Below, one piece after another: positions 8,796 to 15,786 of a DNA stretch of 64,000 nt (positions are counted from its first letter, which is position 1; the number at the start of each line of letters is the position of its first letter). The stretch is from CAYSRC01 sp964433495 (GTDB lineage Bacteria; Bacillota; Clostridia; Oscillospirales; Ruminococcaceae), in contig CAYSRC010000001.1 of assembly GCA_964433495.1 (NCBI GenBank), positions 62,001 to 126,000 of the forward strand, in the 5' to 3' direction. Position numbers and translations under genes: made by a program. The notes under the pieces were generated by a model, which worked only from the letters and a program-made list of their open reading frames with translations, did not search any database and was not told the DNA's origin.

Positions 8796-9716
8796 ATGAT
8801 GAGGAAAAAACAAATGGGTTGGCTTGGGACAGCGGTTATTGTTGTGCTGGCGGGATGCATCCTTGCGGCACTGTCAACATCAAGCTTTGAGACAAATACA
8901 TATGAGGTCGACGAGGCGTTCGGCGATATATCGATAACGGCGGACACGGCCGATATCCGCTTTGCTTTGTCGCCGGACGAAAAATGCAGGGTGGAGTGCC
9001 GGGAGAAAGAAAACGCAAGGCATCGTGTCGCCGTCCAAGACGGCGCGCTCGTCGTCGCAAACGACAGACCCTGGTACAGCTGCATCGGACTGTTCGGCTT
9101 CGGCTCGCCGAGGATAACGGTCTATCTGCCGAAAACCGCGTACAACGCGCTGTCCGTCAGCGGAAGCACGGGAGATGTCGAGATACCGAAGGGGTTTTCG
9201 TTCGAGGACGCCGACATTTCTTTGAGCACGGGGGATGTCGATTTTTGTGCATCCGTTACAAACCTGCTCAAGATAAAAGCGAGCACGGGGAGTATCTGCG
9301 TAGAGGGCATTTCCGCAGGCTCACTTGAAATCTCGGTCACCACGGGCGGGGTGAGTGTTTCGGGGGTGAGCTGCCGGGGAGATGTCGCGGTGCGTGTCTC
9401 GACCGGCGAAACAACCCTGACCGATATCACCTGCGAAAACCTGACTTCGAGCGGGACGACGGGAAACGCGTCCCTGCGCAATGCCGTTGCGGGGAACAGG
9501 CTCTTTGTCGAGAGGAGCACGGGGAACGTGGAATTCAGCGGCTGCGACGCCCGCGAAATACAGGCAAAAACGACCACGGGAAGCGTCACCGGCAGCTTTC
9601 TTTCGAGCAAGACGTTTGTCACCCATACCGATACCGGCAGGGTCGACGTCCCGCCGACGGGGACCGGCGGCCGGTGCGAGATCAGAACGCACACGGGGGA
9701 TATCAGGATAAGCTGA
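8796..9716 (+). CDS. DUF4097-type surface beta-repeat protein
   Basis: An anchored extracytoplasmic protein of 307 residues. A signal anchor spans about 5-27 (MGWLGTAVIVVLAGCILAAL). The rest is a right-handed beta-solenoid-like series with S/T-T-G-x-V/I turns about every 17-20 residues: SGSTGDVEI, LSTGDVDF, ASTGSICV, TTGGVSV, STGETTL, TTGNASL, STGNVEF, TTGSVTG, DTGRVDV, HTGDIRI. This is the pattern of DUF4097/adhesin-like proteins linked to LiaFSR envelope stress. ATG 8796 follows AAGGA by five bases; ATG 8799 is an alternative. It is likely controlled by, or working with, the XRE membrane regulator upstream. Confidence 0.82.
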   Translation: MMRKKQMGWLGTAVIVVLAGCILAALSTSSFETNTYEVDEAFGDISITADTADIRFALSPDEKCRVECREKENARHRVAVQDGALVVANDRPWYSCIGLFGFGSPRITVYLPKTAYNALSVSGSTGDVEIPKGFSFEDADISLSTGDVDFCASVTNLLKIKASTGSICVEGISAGSLEISVTTGGVSVSGVSCRGDVAVRVSTGETTLTDITCENLTSSGTTGNASLRNAVAGNRLFVERSTGNVEFSGCDAREIQAKTTTGSVTGSFLSSKTFVTHTDTGRVDVPPTGTGGRCEIRTHTGDIRIS

Positions 9717-9717
9717 A

Positions 9718-9757
9718 CCCAAAGGGCGCGCCCGACAAAACGGGCGCGCCCTTTGGG
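9718..9757. terminator. 17-bp perfect hairpin, terminator of the DUF4097 gene
   Basis: CCCAAAGGGCGCGCCCG pairs perfectly with its complement around ACAAAA, starting two bases after the stop codon. No long T-run follows, so it may also act as an end-protecting stem. Confidence 0.75.
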
Positions 9758-9789
9758 CTTATGGTTTAATCATGCCGCGCGGGGTGTCT

Positions 9790-10450
9790 AAAGGATTTAC
9801 TGAGAGCTCAGAAAAGCCCCCCTGCCGCGCGGTCGGCCGGTCGGGCTGCCGGGCATAATAGGAACGATAGCCCGGCACTCCACGCGGAAGATGCGTGTCG
9901 TAATCGGAACGATATCCCGAAAGGCGCATAATATCGCGCCGAATGTCAAATGTCCGTTCCGTTTACATTTGACCACTCCGCGCGATAGATGCGCGTCGTA
10001 ATCGGTACGACGGCCGAAAGGCGCATAATATCGTGCCGAATGTCAAACGTCCGTTCCGCTTACGCCCCGCCACTCCGTGCGGCAGATGCACGTCGTAATA
10101 GGAACGACGCGCGGTAGCGTTCACATATTCTCGTGAATTCTGCCGAACGCCGTACCGATAGCGTTCGGCAAGGGAGCCTCAAGGCCTATGACCCGCGGGA
10201 AAGCGTGAAGCTTTAGGGTTTGGAACCCTTCCCCCGAGGGGGAAGGGGGACCGCCCTGCGGTGGATGAGGGGTCAGGGGGATTCTTGTTCATAGCAAGGA
10301 TAAAGTCAAAAATCCCGCTACCCCCCATCAGTCACCTACGGTGACACGGCTCGCATATTCTCGCGAGTTGGCCGCATGTTAAAGGTACGGACATTCGGCA
10401 GAATTCACGAGAATATGTGAACCCTGCCGAACGCCGTTCCGATGCGGCCG
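9790..10450. repeat. Dispersed repeat island 2 (families A and B)
   Basis: Fills nearly all of the gap between the DUF4097 gene and the GntR gene; no gene seen. It holds the tandem array described separately, a family B end (TTCACATATTCTCGTGAA, CCGAACGCCGTACCGATA GCGTTCGG at 10144-10172), a family A unit (CTTCCCCC GAGG GGGAAG, GACCGCCCTGCGGTGGATGA at 10225-10275), an inverted family A end (CATCAGTCACCTACGGTGAC near 10327) and a second family B unit (10350-10450). Confidence 0.8.
9876..10119. repeat. Tandem array of about 97-base hairpin units
   Basis: Units begin with CACTCC at 9876, 9974 and 10071 (periods 98 and 97; the third is partial). Each unit has a hairpin whose stem differs but still pairs: CACGC/GCGTG, GCGCG/CGCGC-like, GTGC/GCAC, with loop ending AGAT. 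Then come TCGTAATCGG(A/T)ACGA, GGCGCATAATATCG(C/T)GCC and the stem GTCAAA(T/C)GT with loop CCGTTCCG. Confidence 0.8.
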
Positions 10451-10484
10451 CTTGTGCGCGTCCCCGCCGAAGACGGCGCGGGGC

Positions 10485-11210
10485 TCAAACGTGGTATTTT
10501 ATCGTGTAGGCGTACTCCGCCGGGTTGATGATCTGATCGTTGTAGTATATCGGCCGGTCGTCCTTGTCGGACACGATCTCGAAGACGCACAGCAGGGGAA
10601 AGCCCTCGGGCACGCACAGGCGCCTTGCGCAGTAGGCGTTTGCGCTTTCGGTTCTGAAAAAATCGGTGAAGTTCGCGGGAAAGAGACCGAAATCGTTTTC
10701 AAGCGTGCGCAAAAGCGACTTGTTTTGCAGGTCGCACCCGAGCATCTGGGCGAGTTCCTGCGGAAACCAGTCGTATTCTATCGTGACGGGGGTGTCGTCG
10801 GAATACCGCAGCCGCTCGATTCGTATCATGCTCTCACCGGGTGAAAGCTCGGTGTGCCGAAGAAGGATTTCGTCGGGCGTGCGCACCCCCTTTGAGAGGA
10901 TTTTGGTGGACGGCTTCTTTTTTTGCTCGAGGCTGTTGAGCAAAAAGCTTTGGCGCCGCGAAAAGAAATCGGACACAATCGACGCCGCCGAGACAAAGGT
11001 GCCCATGCCCTGACGGCTGACGACCAACCCCCTTTGCTCGAGGTCGGCAAGCGCCCTTCTCACGGTGACGCGGCTGACGTGATAATGCTGCGCCATGCCG
11101 AGCTCGCTCATCAGCTTGTCCCCGATGCCGAGCTCGCCCCGCTCGATGCTGTGCTCGATGTCTTTGGCAATTTGAATATAGAGGGGGATGTCGTGTGCTG
11201 CGTTCGCCAT
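10485..11210 (-). CDS. GntR-family regulator with UTRA ligand domain
   Basis: Cytoplasmic transcription factor of 241 residues. The winged helix is at about 1-75 (IPLYIQIAKDIEHSIERGEL, KLMSELGMAQHYHVSRVTVRRAL, GLVVSRQGMGTFV), which is the HutC/GntR pattern. The UTRA domain fills about 95-241 (MIRIERLRYSDDTPVTIEYDWFPQEL, PLLCVFEIVSDKDDRPIYYND) and binds small sugar or amino acid phosphates in characterised relatives. It reads away from the M24 peptidase gene and is close to the PfkB and ECF-transporter genes, so it is the best candidate local regulator, with a phosphorylated pathway intermediate as likely effector. That assignment is inference. Confidence 0.92.
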   Translation of the reverse strand: MANAAHDIPLYIQIAKDIEHSIERGELGIGDKLMSELGMAQHYHVSRVTVRRALADLEQRGLVVSRQGMGTFVSAASIVSDFFSRRQSFLLNSLEQKKKPSTKILSKGVRTPDEILLRHTELSPGESMIRIERLRYSDDTPVTIEYDWFPQELAQMLGCDLQNKSLLRTLENDFGLFPANFTDFFRTESANAYCARRLCVPEGFPLLCVFEIVSDKDDRPIYYNDQIINPAEYAYTIKYHV

Positions 11211-11262
11211 AATGCGCTTTGCCTTTCAGGTTTTTGATGCGGTCGACGAAAAGAAAAATATA

Positions 11263-11271
11263 TGGTATACT
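11263..11271 (+). promoter_or_regulatory. Extended -10 promoter for the M24 peptidase gene
   Basis: TGGTATACT (TG at 11263-11264, hexamer TATACT at 11266-11271) lies 92 bases before the ATG. The -35 region is poor, which is usual with a TGn extension. It is in the divergent space shared with the GntR regulator, so autoregulation is possible. Confidence 0.55.
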
Positions 11272-11362
11272 CTGCTTATAAACGGGACAGACCGGCGCGG
11301 CTGCGGGCCCTTGCGGCCCGGCTTTTAAAGCGGCGGCGTACAAACAAAATCGGAGGTTTTTT

Positions 11363-12058
11363 ATGAGAGAAAACGCTGTTGCACAGCAGATAGCAAAGGA
11401 GACGATGCGCGAGCTGCACGGCTTTATCAAGGTCGGGATGAGCGAAAAGGAGATCGAGCGCGAGGCGTGCAGACTCATGGAGGCGATGGGCTCGGACGAG
11501 TGGTGGTATCACGGCGTGGGTGCGCTGGTGCTGCTGGGCGCCCGCTCCAAGATATCGGTCCCCGGCAGGGAGTTTAAAGCGAGCGAGGACAACCGCGTGG
11601 GCGAAAACGACGTGGTGACAATCGACCTTGCGCCGACGCTCAAAAAGCGCTGGGGCGACTATGCCCGCACGGTCTTTGTCGAGGACGGCAGGGTGCGCCC
11701 GTGTGACGAGCCCACCCGCCCCGATTTTGTCGACGGTCTGAGAGCCGAGCTTCACCTGCACAGCTATCTTGTCGAGCGTCTCAACCCCGACATGACCTAT
11801 GAGCACGCGTTCCGTGTGCTCAACGACGAGATAAAGAGGCTCGGCTATGTGAACCTCGACTTCCACGGCAACCTCGGCCACTCGGTCGAGCTCGACCAGG
11901 TCGACAGGGTCTACCTCGAAAAAGGGAGCGCCAAGACCTTCAGGGAGGTCGCGCGGCCCTTTACCCTCGAGCCCCACATCGCCAGAGCCGACGGAGACGT
12001 CGGGTTCAAACGCGAGAACATCTACTACATCGACGGGGACAGGTTCGTCTGCCTGTAA
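11363..12058 (+). CDS. M24-family metallopeptidase-like protein (Xaa-Pro dipeptidase fold)
   Basis: A 231-residue pita-bread-fold enzyme. Metal-ligand positions are visible: VVTIDLAP (Asp), WGDYARTVFV (Asp), GNLGHSVEL (His) and FTLEPHIA (Glu), with the last acidic ligand probably in the GFKRENIYYI segment. The length is short and lacks the N-terminal creatinase domain. ATG follows TCGGAGG. It sits between a GntR regulator and a PfkB kinase rather than with peptide-uptake genes; such M24 proteins in solute-catabolism loci can hydrolyse C-N bonds in non-peptide substrates (creatinase is the known precedent). Substrate unknown. Confidence 0.85.
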   Translation: MRENAVAQQIAKETMRELHGFIKVGMSEKEIEREACRLMEAMGSDEWWYHGVGALVLLGARSKISVPGREFKASEDNRVGENDVVTIDLAPTLKKRWGDYARTVFVEDGRVRPCDEPTRPDFVDGLRAELHLHSYLVERLNPDMTYEHAFRVLNDEIKRLGYVNLDFHGNLGHSVELDQVDRVYLEKGSAKTFREVARPFTLEPHIARADGDVGFKRENIYYIDGDRFVCL

Positions 12059-12126
12059 GCGAGCGCTTGCGGCGGCGAACACTCGCCCGACGGTCAACTT
12101 TAAGGCCAACCAACTTATTATATCGC

Positions 12127-12162
12127 AAAAGTCTCTGCTGCGCCCGCAGCAGGGGCTTTTTT
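12127..12162 (+). terminator. Rho-independent terminator of the M24 gene
   Basis: CTGCTGC pairs with GCAGCAG around GCCC; an outer AAAAG/CTTTT pairing adds to it and a run of six T follows. It lies about 70 bases after the stop. Confidence 0.85.
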
Positions 12163-12315
12163 CTGTCCTTTTTTCGCGAGTTCGGACGAAGGGAAGCGCA
12201 AGCCCCGCCGGCCGTATGCCGGAAAGAAAAGAGGGAGGCAGTCAAGCTTGTCTGCGGCCTGCAATCGGCTGCGGGCACGACAGAAGCCGCGTTGCCCGCC
12301 GCACGGCCCGGCGGC

Positions 12316-13233
12316 TTACATGCGCGCCAAAACCTCGTCCCTGCCGACGGCCCCGCTTCTCGCGCCGAGCGAGGACACGCAGACGGATGCCGCGGTGTTC
12401 GCAAACTCGGCCGCCCGTTGAACGTCGCCCCCGAACATCTCGAGCGCGGTGATAAAGCTCGCGCAGAAGGTGTCGCCCGCGCCCGTCACATCGACGACGG
12501 GCACCTTTTTGCCGCCGGCGCGGTACTCGCGCCCGCCCGTGTAGACGACGCAGCCCTTTTCGGCGAGGGTCACGACGACGGCGCCCATGCCGAGGGCGTG
12601 CAGGTGCTCGGCCTGCTGCTCATAGCTTCTGTCCTCCCGCACGCTGTCGTAGCCGACCTCGTTGAAAAAGCCGATGTCGACGCCCTCGAATCGGCTGTCG
12701 TCGCCGTTGCGCTCATAGTCGACGTCAAAATCACACACCACCTGTGCACCCGCCGCGCGGCACTCGGCGACGATGTCACGCGCGCTCTTTTCGCCGCAGC
12801 GCAGCAGGTTGAGATCGTTCGCGGTGGAGTAGATGTATCTTGCTCCCTTGAGCGTCGCGAGCTGCGCTTCGCTTATCTCAATGGATTCGATGTGCATGGA
12901 CGGGATAAAGATGGTGTGCTCGTCGCCCACCAAAAAGATCATCGTCTTGGAGTCGGGGAGGCTGTCGTCAAACACCGTCATCGAGGTGTCGATGCCGCGC
13001 GCGCCGAGGTCGTCGAGCAGCAGCTTTGAAATCGCGCCGCGGTTGAGCGCCGTGCAGAAGCAGGTGGGCATCCCGAGCGCCGCACTGACGCATGCGGCGT
13101 TTGCGATCATCCCGCCGGGGACGGCGGGAAGCGCCTCGACCATCGTCTTGTCCTTTATCGAGGGCCAGCGCGGCGCGCGGTAGTATTCGTCGAGCGCGAC
13201 GTCGCCGATAAAGACGCTGTAGGGTTTATTCAT
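12316..13233 (-). CDS. PfkB-family carbohydrate/nucleoside kinase
   Basis: A 305-residue kinase of the ribokinase fold. It starts MNKPYSVFIGDVALDEYYR; the glycine motif VPGGMIANAACVSAALG is at about 39-55 and the C-terminal PfkB signature DVTGAGDTFCASF at about 251, with catalytic Asp present. The closing ARSGAVGRDEVLARM is typical. It is divergent from the ECF operon, separated by 168 bases that hold the ECF promoter. With the PfkB-like protein inside the ECF operon, the locus encodes two related proteins, of which this one keeps the full active site. The substrate is probably the solute imported by the ECF transporter (inference). The start at 13233 has only a weak ribosome binding site. 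Confidence 0.85.
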   Translation of the reverse strand: MNKPYSVFIGDVALDEYYRAPRWPSIKDKTMVEALPAVPGGMIANAACVSAALGMPTCFCTALNRGAISKLLLDDLGARGIDTSMTVFDDSLPDSKTMIFLVGDEHTIFIPSMHIESIEISEAQLATLKGARYIYSTANDLNLLRCGEKSARDIVAECRAAGAQVVCDFDVDYERNGDDSRFEGVDIGFFNEVGYDSVREDRSYEQQAEHLHALGMGAVVVTLAEKGCVVYTGGREYRAGGKKVPVVDVTGAGDTFCASFITALEMFGGDVQRAAEFANTAASVCVSSLGARSGAVGRDEVLARM

Positions 13234-13312
13234 AATTTTGTCACACTTTCTAATATTTTGTACACTTAATGTATCATATTGCACAAAATAAATCAACCTA
13301 AAAAATATATGA

Positions 13313-13350
13313 TTGACAGATGAGCACACTTGTATTATAATTGTCTACAA
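13313..13350 (+). promoter_or_regulatory. Consensus promoter and candidate operator of the ECF operon
   Basis: TTGACA (13313-13318), exactly 17 bp, TATAAT (13336-13341): a perfect vegetative promoter, which implies negative control. TTGTCTACAA, a TTGT/ACAA inverted repeat, overlaps the end of the -10 (13341-13350) and is a plausible repressor site for a GntR/UTRA protein. Downstream, GGCGG and CCGCC around 13358-13377 could form a leader hairpin. Confidence 0.8.
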
Positions 13351-13401
13351 TACATGGCGGGTTGAAATATACCGCCCGATATAAGAAGGAGAGTACTTAC
13401 C

Positions 13402-14007
13402 ATGGCAAAGAAAAACGGCATGAACAAGTTGTCTCTGTTCCTCATCCCCATCGGAATAGCGGTCAACTTCATAGGCGGGCAGATAGCTATCCTGCTCAAG
13501 CTTCCTCTCTACCTTGACGCAATCGGCACAATCATCGTCGCGGCCCTGTGCGGCTGGTGGCCCGGCATCGCGGTCGGCCTCGTCTCCAACATCCTCAACG
13601 CGATCTCCTCCCCGACGACGCTGTTCTATGCGCCGCTCAACATGGCGTTTGCGATTCTCGCCGTCATCCTCTCCAAGGCAAAATGGTTCAAGAGCTGGTG
13701 GAAGACCCTCATAAGCTCGCTGTTCTTCGCCCTCATCGGCGGCGGCATCGGCGCGTGCATCACCTGGGTCGTCTACGGCTTTGACTTCGGCACCGGCGTC
13801 AGCTCGGTGTTCTCCATCCCGCTGCACGAGGTCGTGGGCCTGCCCAAGTTCCTTGCGCAGTTCATCGCCGAGTCGGGCATCGACGTTCTCGACAAGGCCA
13901 TCACCCTGCTCGCCTGCTTCGGCATCCTCAAGGCGATGCCCACCCGCTTCCTCTCCAAGCTTCCGCTCGGCGGGATCTACATCAAAGAGGACAAGACGGA
14001 GGCGTAA
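13402..14007 (+). CDS. ECF transporter substrate-binding S component
   Basis: Integral membrane protein of 201 residues, very hydrophobic, with about six helices; it should capture the vitamin-like or sugar-like solute for the EcfT/EcfA module encoded next. Landmarks are LPLYLDAIGTIIVAALCGWWPGIAVGLVSNILNAI (helices 2-3 with the Asp and Gly/Trp loops common in S components) and PTTLFYAPLNMAFAI. The N-terminus MAKKNGMNKLSLFL lacks an AxxxA pattern I could identify with confidence. ATG follows AGAAGGAGA. First gene of the operon, directly behind the consensus promoter. The dedicated ECF module next to it indicates group I organisation. Substrate not readable; neighbouring kinases suggest a nucleoside or sugar. 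Confidence 0.88.
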   Translation: MAKKNGMNKLSLFLIPIGIAVNFIGGQIAILLKLPLYLDAIGTIIVAALCGWWPGIAVGLVSNILNAISSPTTLFYAPLNMAFAILAVILSKAKWFKSWWKTLISSLFFALIGGGIGACITWVVYGFDFGTGVSSVFSIPLHEVVGLPKFLAQFIAESGIDVLDKAITLLACFGILKAMPTRFLSKLPLGGIYIKEDKTEA

Positions 14008-14028
14008 GCGGTCCCAACAGAATTCAGT

Positions 14029-14096
14029 TGCCGCCCTGCCCGCTTAAGGCGGGCGGCAGTGCCGAAAGAGCGAGAGCGTTTGCCCTTGCTCTTTCG
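14029..14096 (+). promoter_or_regulatory. Two intercistronic hairpins between S component and EcfT
   Basis: Hairpin 1: TGCCGCC (14029-14035) with GGCGGCA (14052-14058) plus inner GCC/GGC pairs. Hairpin 2: CGAAAGAGC (14063-14071) with GCTCTTTCG (14088-14096), followed by AGTTTTC. They probably reduce read-through or set mRNA decay so that S component is made in excess over EcfT (inference). Confidence 0.65.
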
Positions 14097-14114
14097 AGTT
14101 TTCGGAGGATTTAG

Positions 14115-14924
14115 ATGATAGACAGAGATTTTTGTTATTCATTTAAGCAGTATCAGAAACAGGGGAACTTTTGGCTGGATCTCAACCCCATCACCAAGCT
14201 GATTATCACCTTCAGCCTCGGCCTGTCTACGATAGCCGTCATGGACTGGCGCTACGGCATTCCCCTTTGTGTTTTCTACTTTGTTTTCGCGGCCTTTACC
14301 GGTAAGTTTAAGGAGTTCGGCAAGGTGTTCGGCTTTATCGGCCTGACGGTGCTCATCTTTGCGCTGCTCGTGCGAAATATCGGCTCGAGGCCGTCCAACA
14401 TCACGCCCGCGTTCAGCATATTCGGGTGGGTGTGGTATAAAGAGACCATCTTTGAGGCGCTCACCGTCGTGTCCTACATCGCGGGCTTTGCGGGCGCGGT
14501 CATCCTGTTCTTTACGACCACCGAGATGCGCGACATCATGTACTCGCTCGAGCAGCTGGGCGTGTCGCACGTCGCAAGCTTTGTCATCCTGAGCTCGATG
14601 CAGAACATCATCGACCTGCGCAAGTCGTCGGTCACCATCCTCGAGAGCCAAAAGTCGCGCGGCATCGAGACGGACGGCAACATCATCGTGCGCACAAAAG
14701 CGTTTTTCCCGACCCTCGGCCCGCTCATGCTGGGCGCGATGTCGGGCACCGAGGAGAAGTCGATCGCCATGGACGCGAGGGCCTTCTCGGTCGACCGCAA
14801 GCACACCTTCCTTCGCGAGCTCGAGCCCATGCGGACGGGCGAAAAGATCCTCTGCACGCTGTTCGTGCTCTTTCTCGTCGGCTGCATCGTCGTGCGTGTT
14901 CTCGGCGCCGTCGGCGCAATTTAA
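14115..14924 (+). CDS. ecfT: ECF transporter transmembrane coupling protein EcfT
   Basis: Membrane protein of 269 residues that links the S component to the ATPases. Helices are visible at about 27-75 and 80-135, and one at the C-terminus (LCTLFVLFLVGCIVVRVLG). Coupling-helix motifs of EcfT (consensus ARG/ASG) appear as QKSRGIETDG at about 184 and AMDARAFSV at about 219. The TMREIMYSLEQLGVSHVASFVI-like segment matches the conserved cytoplasmic part (here TTEMRDIMYSLEQLGV). ATG follows GGAGGA (14104-14109). Twelve bases separate it from the first ATPase. Confidence 0.92.
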   Translation: MIDRDFCYSFKQYQKQGNFWLDLNPITKLIITFSLGLSTIAVMDWRYGIPLCVFYFVFAAFTGKFKEFGKVFGFIGLTVLIFALLVRNIGSRPSNITPAFSIFGWVWYKETIFEALTVVSYIAGFAGAVILFFTTTEMRDIMYSLEQLGVSHVASFVILSSMQNIIDLRKSSVTILESQKSRGIETDGNIIVRTKAFFPTLGPLMLGAMSGTEEKSIAMDARAFSVDRKHTFLRELEPMRTGEKILCTLFVLFLVGCIVVRVLGAVGAI

Positions 14925-14936
14925 GGGGGTGTAAAA

Positions 14937-15782
14937 ATGGCTTATATAGAACTTAAAAATGTCTCGTACAAATACCCCTACACAAAGCCGTACGCGCTCA
15001 AGGACGTCACGTGCAGCTTTGAAAAGGGCAGGTTTTACGGAATAATCGGTGAAAACGGCGGCGGCAAGACGACGCTGTGCAACCTCATAAGGGGCCTTAT
15101 CCCGCACTTTTACCTCGGCGACCTCGAGGGAGAGGTCATCGTGGACGGCGCCGACATAAGGGATTGGGACACCGCGGAGATCTCCGCCAAGATAGGCTAC
15201 GTTTTCCAAAACCCCTTCACCCAAATAAGCGGGATAAAGTCGACCGTCTTTGAGGAGGTCGCGATGGGCCTCGAAAACCTCGGCGTGCCCAAGGATGAGA
15301 TGATCGAAAAGGTCATCGAGGTGTGCGAGATGCTCAAGATAGGGGATCTTATAAAAAAGAACCCCAACGAGCTGTCGGGCGGCCAACGGCAGAGGGTGGC
15401 GTTCGCGTCCATCATCGCGATGGACACCGATACCCTTGTCATCGACGAGCCCACCTCCCAGCTTGACCCCGAGGGCACCGAGGACGTCTTCGGCATCATC
15501 GACACCCTCAAAAACGCGAACAAGACGATCATTCTCGTCGAGCACAAGATAGATCTCATCGCCGAGTACTGCGAGGAGATCATCGTCATGAACAAGGGCT
15601 CGATAGCGTTCAGCGGCCCGACCAAAGAGGTCCTCAGCAACAGCGAGATCATGAACCGCGGCGCGATGATGCCGCAGGTCGCGATATTCGGGCACGATAT
15701 GCAGAGGGCGGGCAAGGACCTCGGGGACATCCCCGTGACGATGGACGAGGCGGTAAAGCTTGTAAAAGCGAGGAGGGGCTGA
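14937..15782 (+). CDS. ecfA: ECF transporter ATPase, canonical subunit
   Basis: Cytoplasmic ABC ATPase of 281 residues. Walker A GENGGGKTTL at about 38-47, Q-loop YVFQNPFTQI at about 87, signature ELSGGQRQRVAFA at about 143, Walker B TLVIDEPTSQLD at about 165 and H-loop ILVEHKID are all intact. It pairs with the next gene product to form the heterodimer that drives uptake. Together with the partner's missing signature, this predicts one working and one degenerate ATP site. ATG follows AAGGGGGTG. Confidence 0.95.
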   Translation: MAYIELKNVSYKYPYTKPYALKDVTCSFEKGRFYGIIGENGGGKTTLCNLIRGLIPHFYLGDLEGEVIVDGADIRDWDTAEISAKIGYVFQNPFTQISGIKSTVFEEVAMGLENLGVPKDEMIEKVIEVCEMLKIGDLIKKNPNELSGGQRQRVAFASIIAMDTDTLVIDEPTSQLDPEGTEDVFGIIDTLKNANKTIILVEHKIDLIAEYCEEIIVMNKGSIAFSGPTKEVLSNSEIMNRGAMMPQVAIFGHDMQRAGKDLGDIPVTMDEAVKLVKARRG

Positions 15783-15786
15783 TACA

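Noticed and set aside
9876..10119. Possible CRISPR array
   Set aside because: The period of about 97 bases is too long, repeats are imperfect over their whole length, there are no unique spacers and no cas genes nearby.
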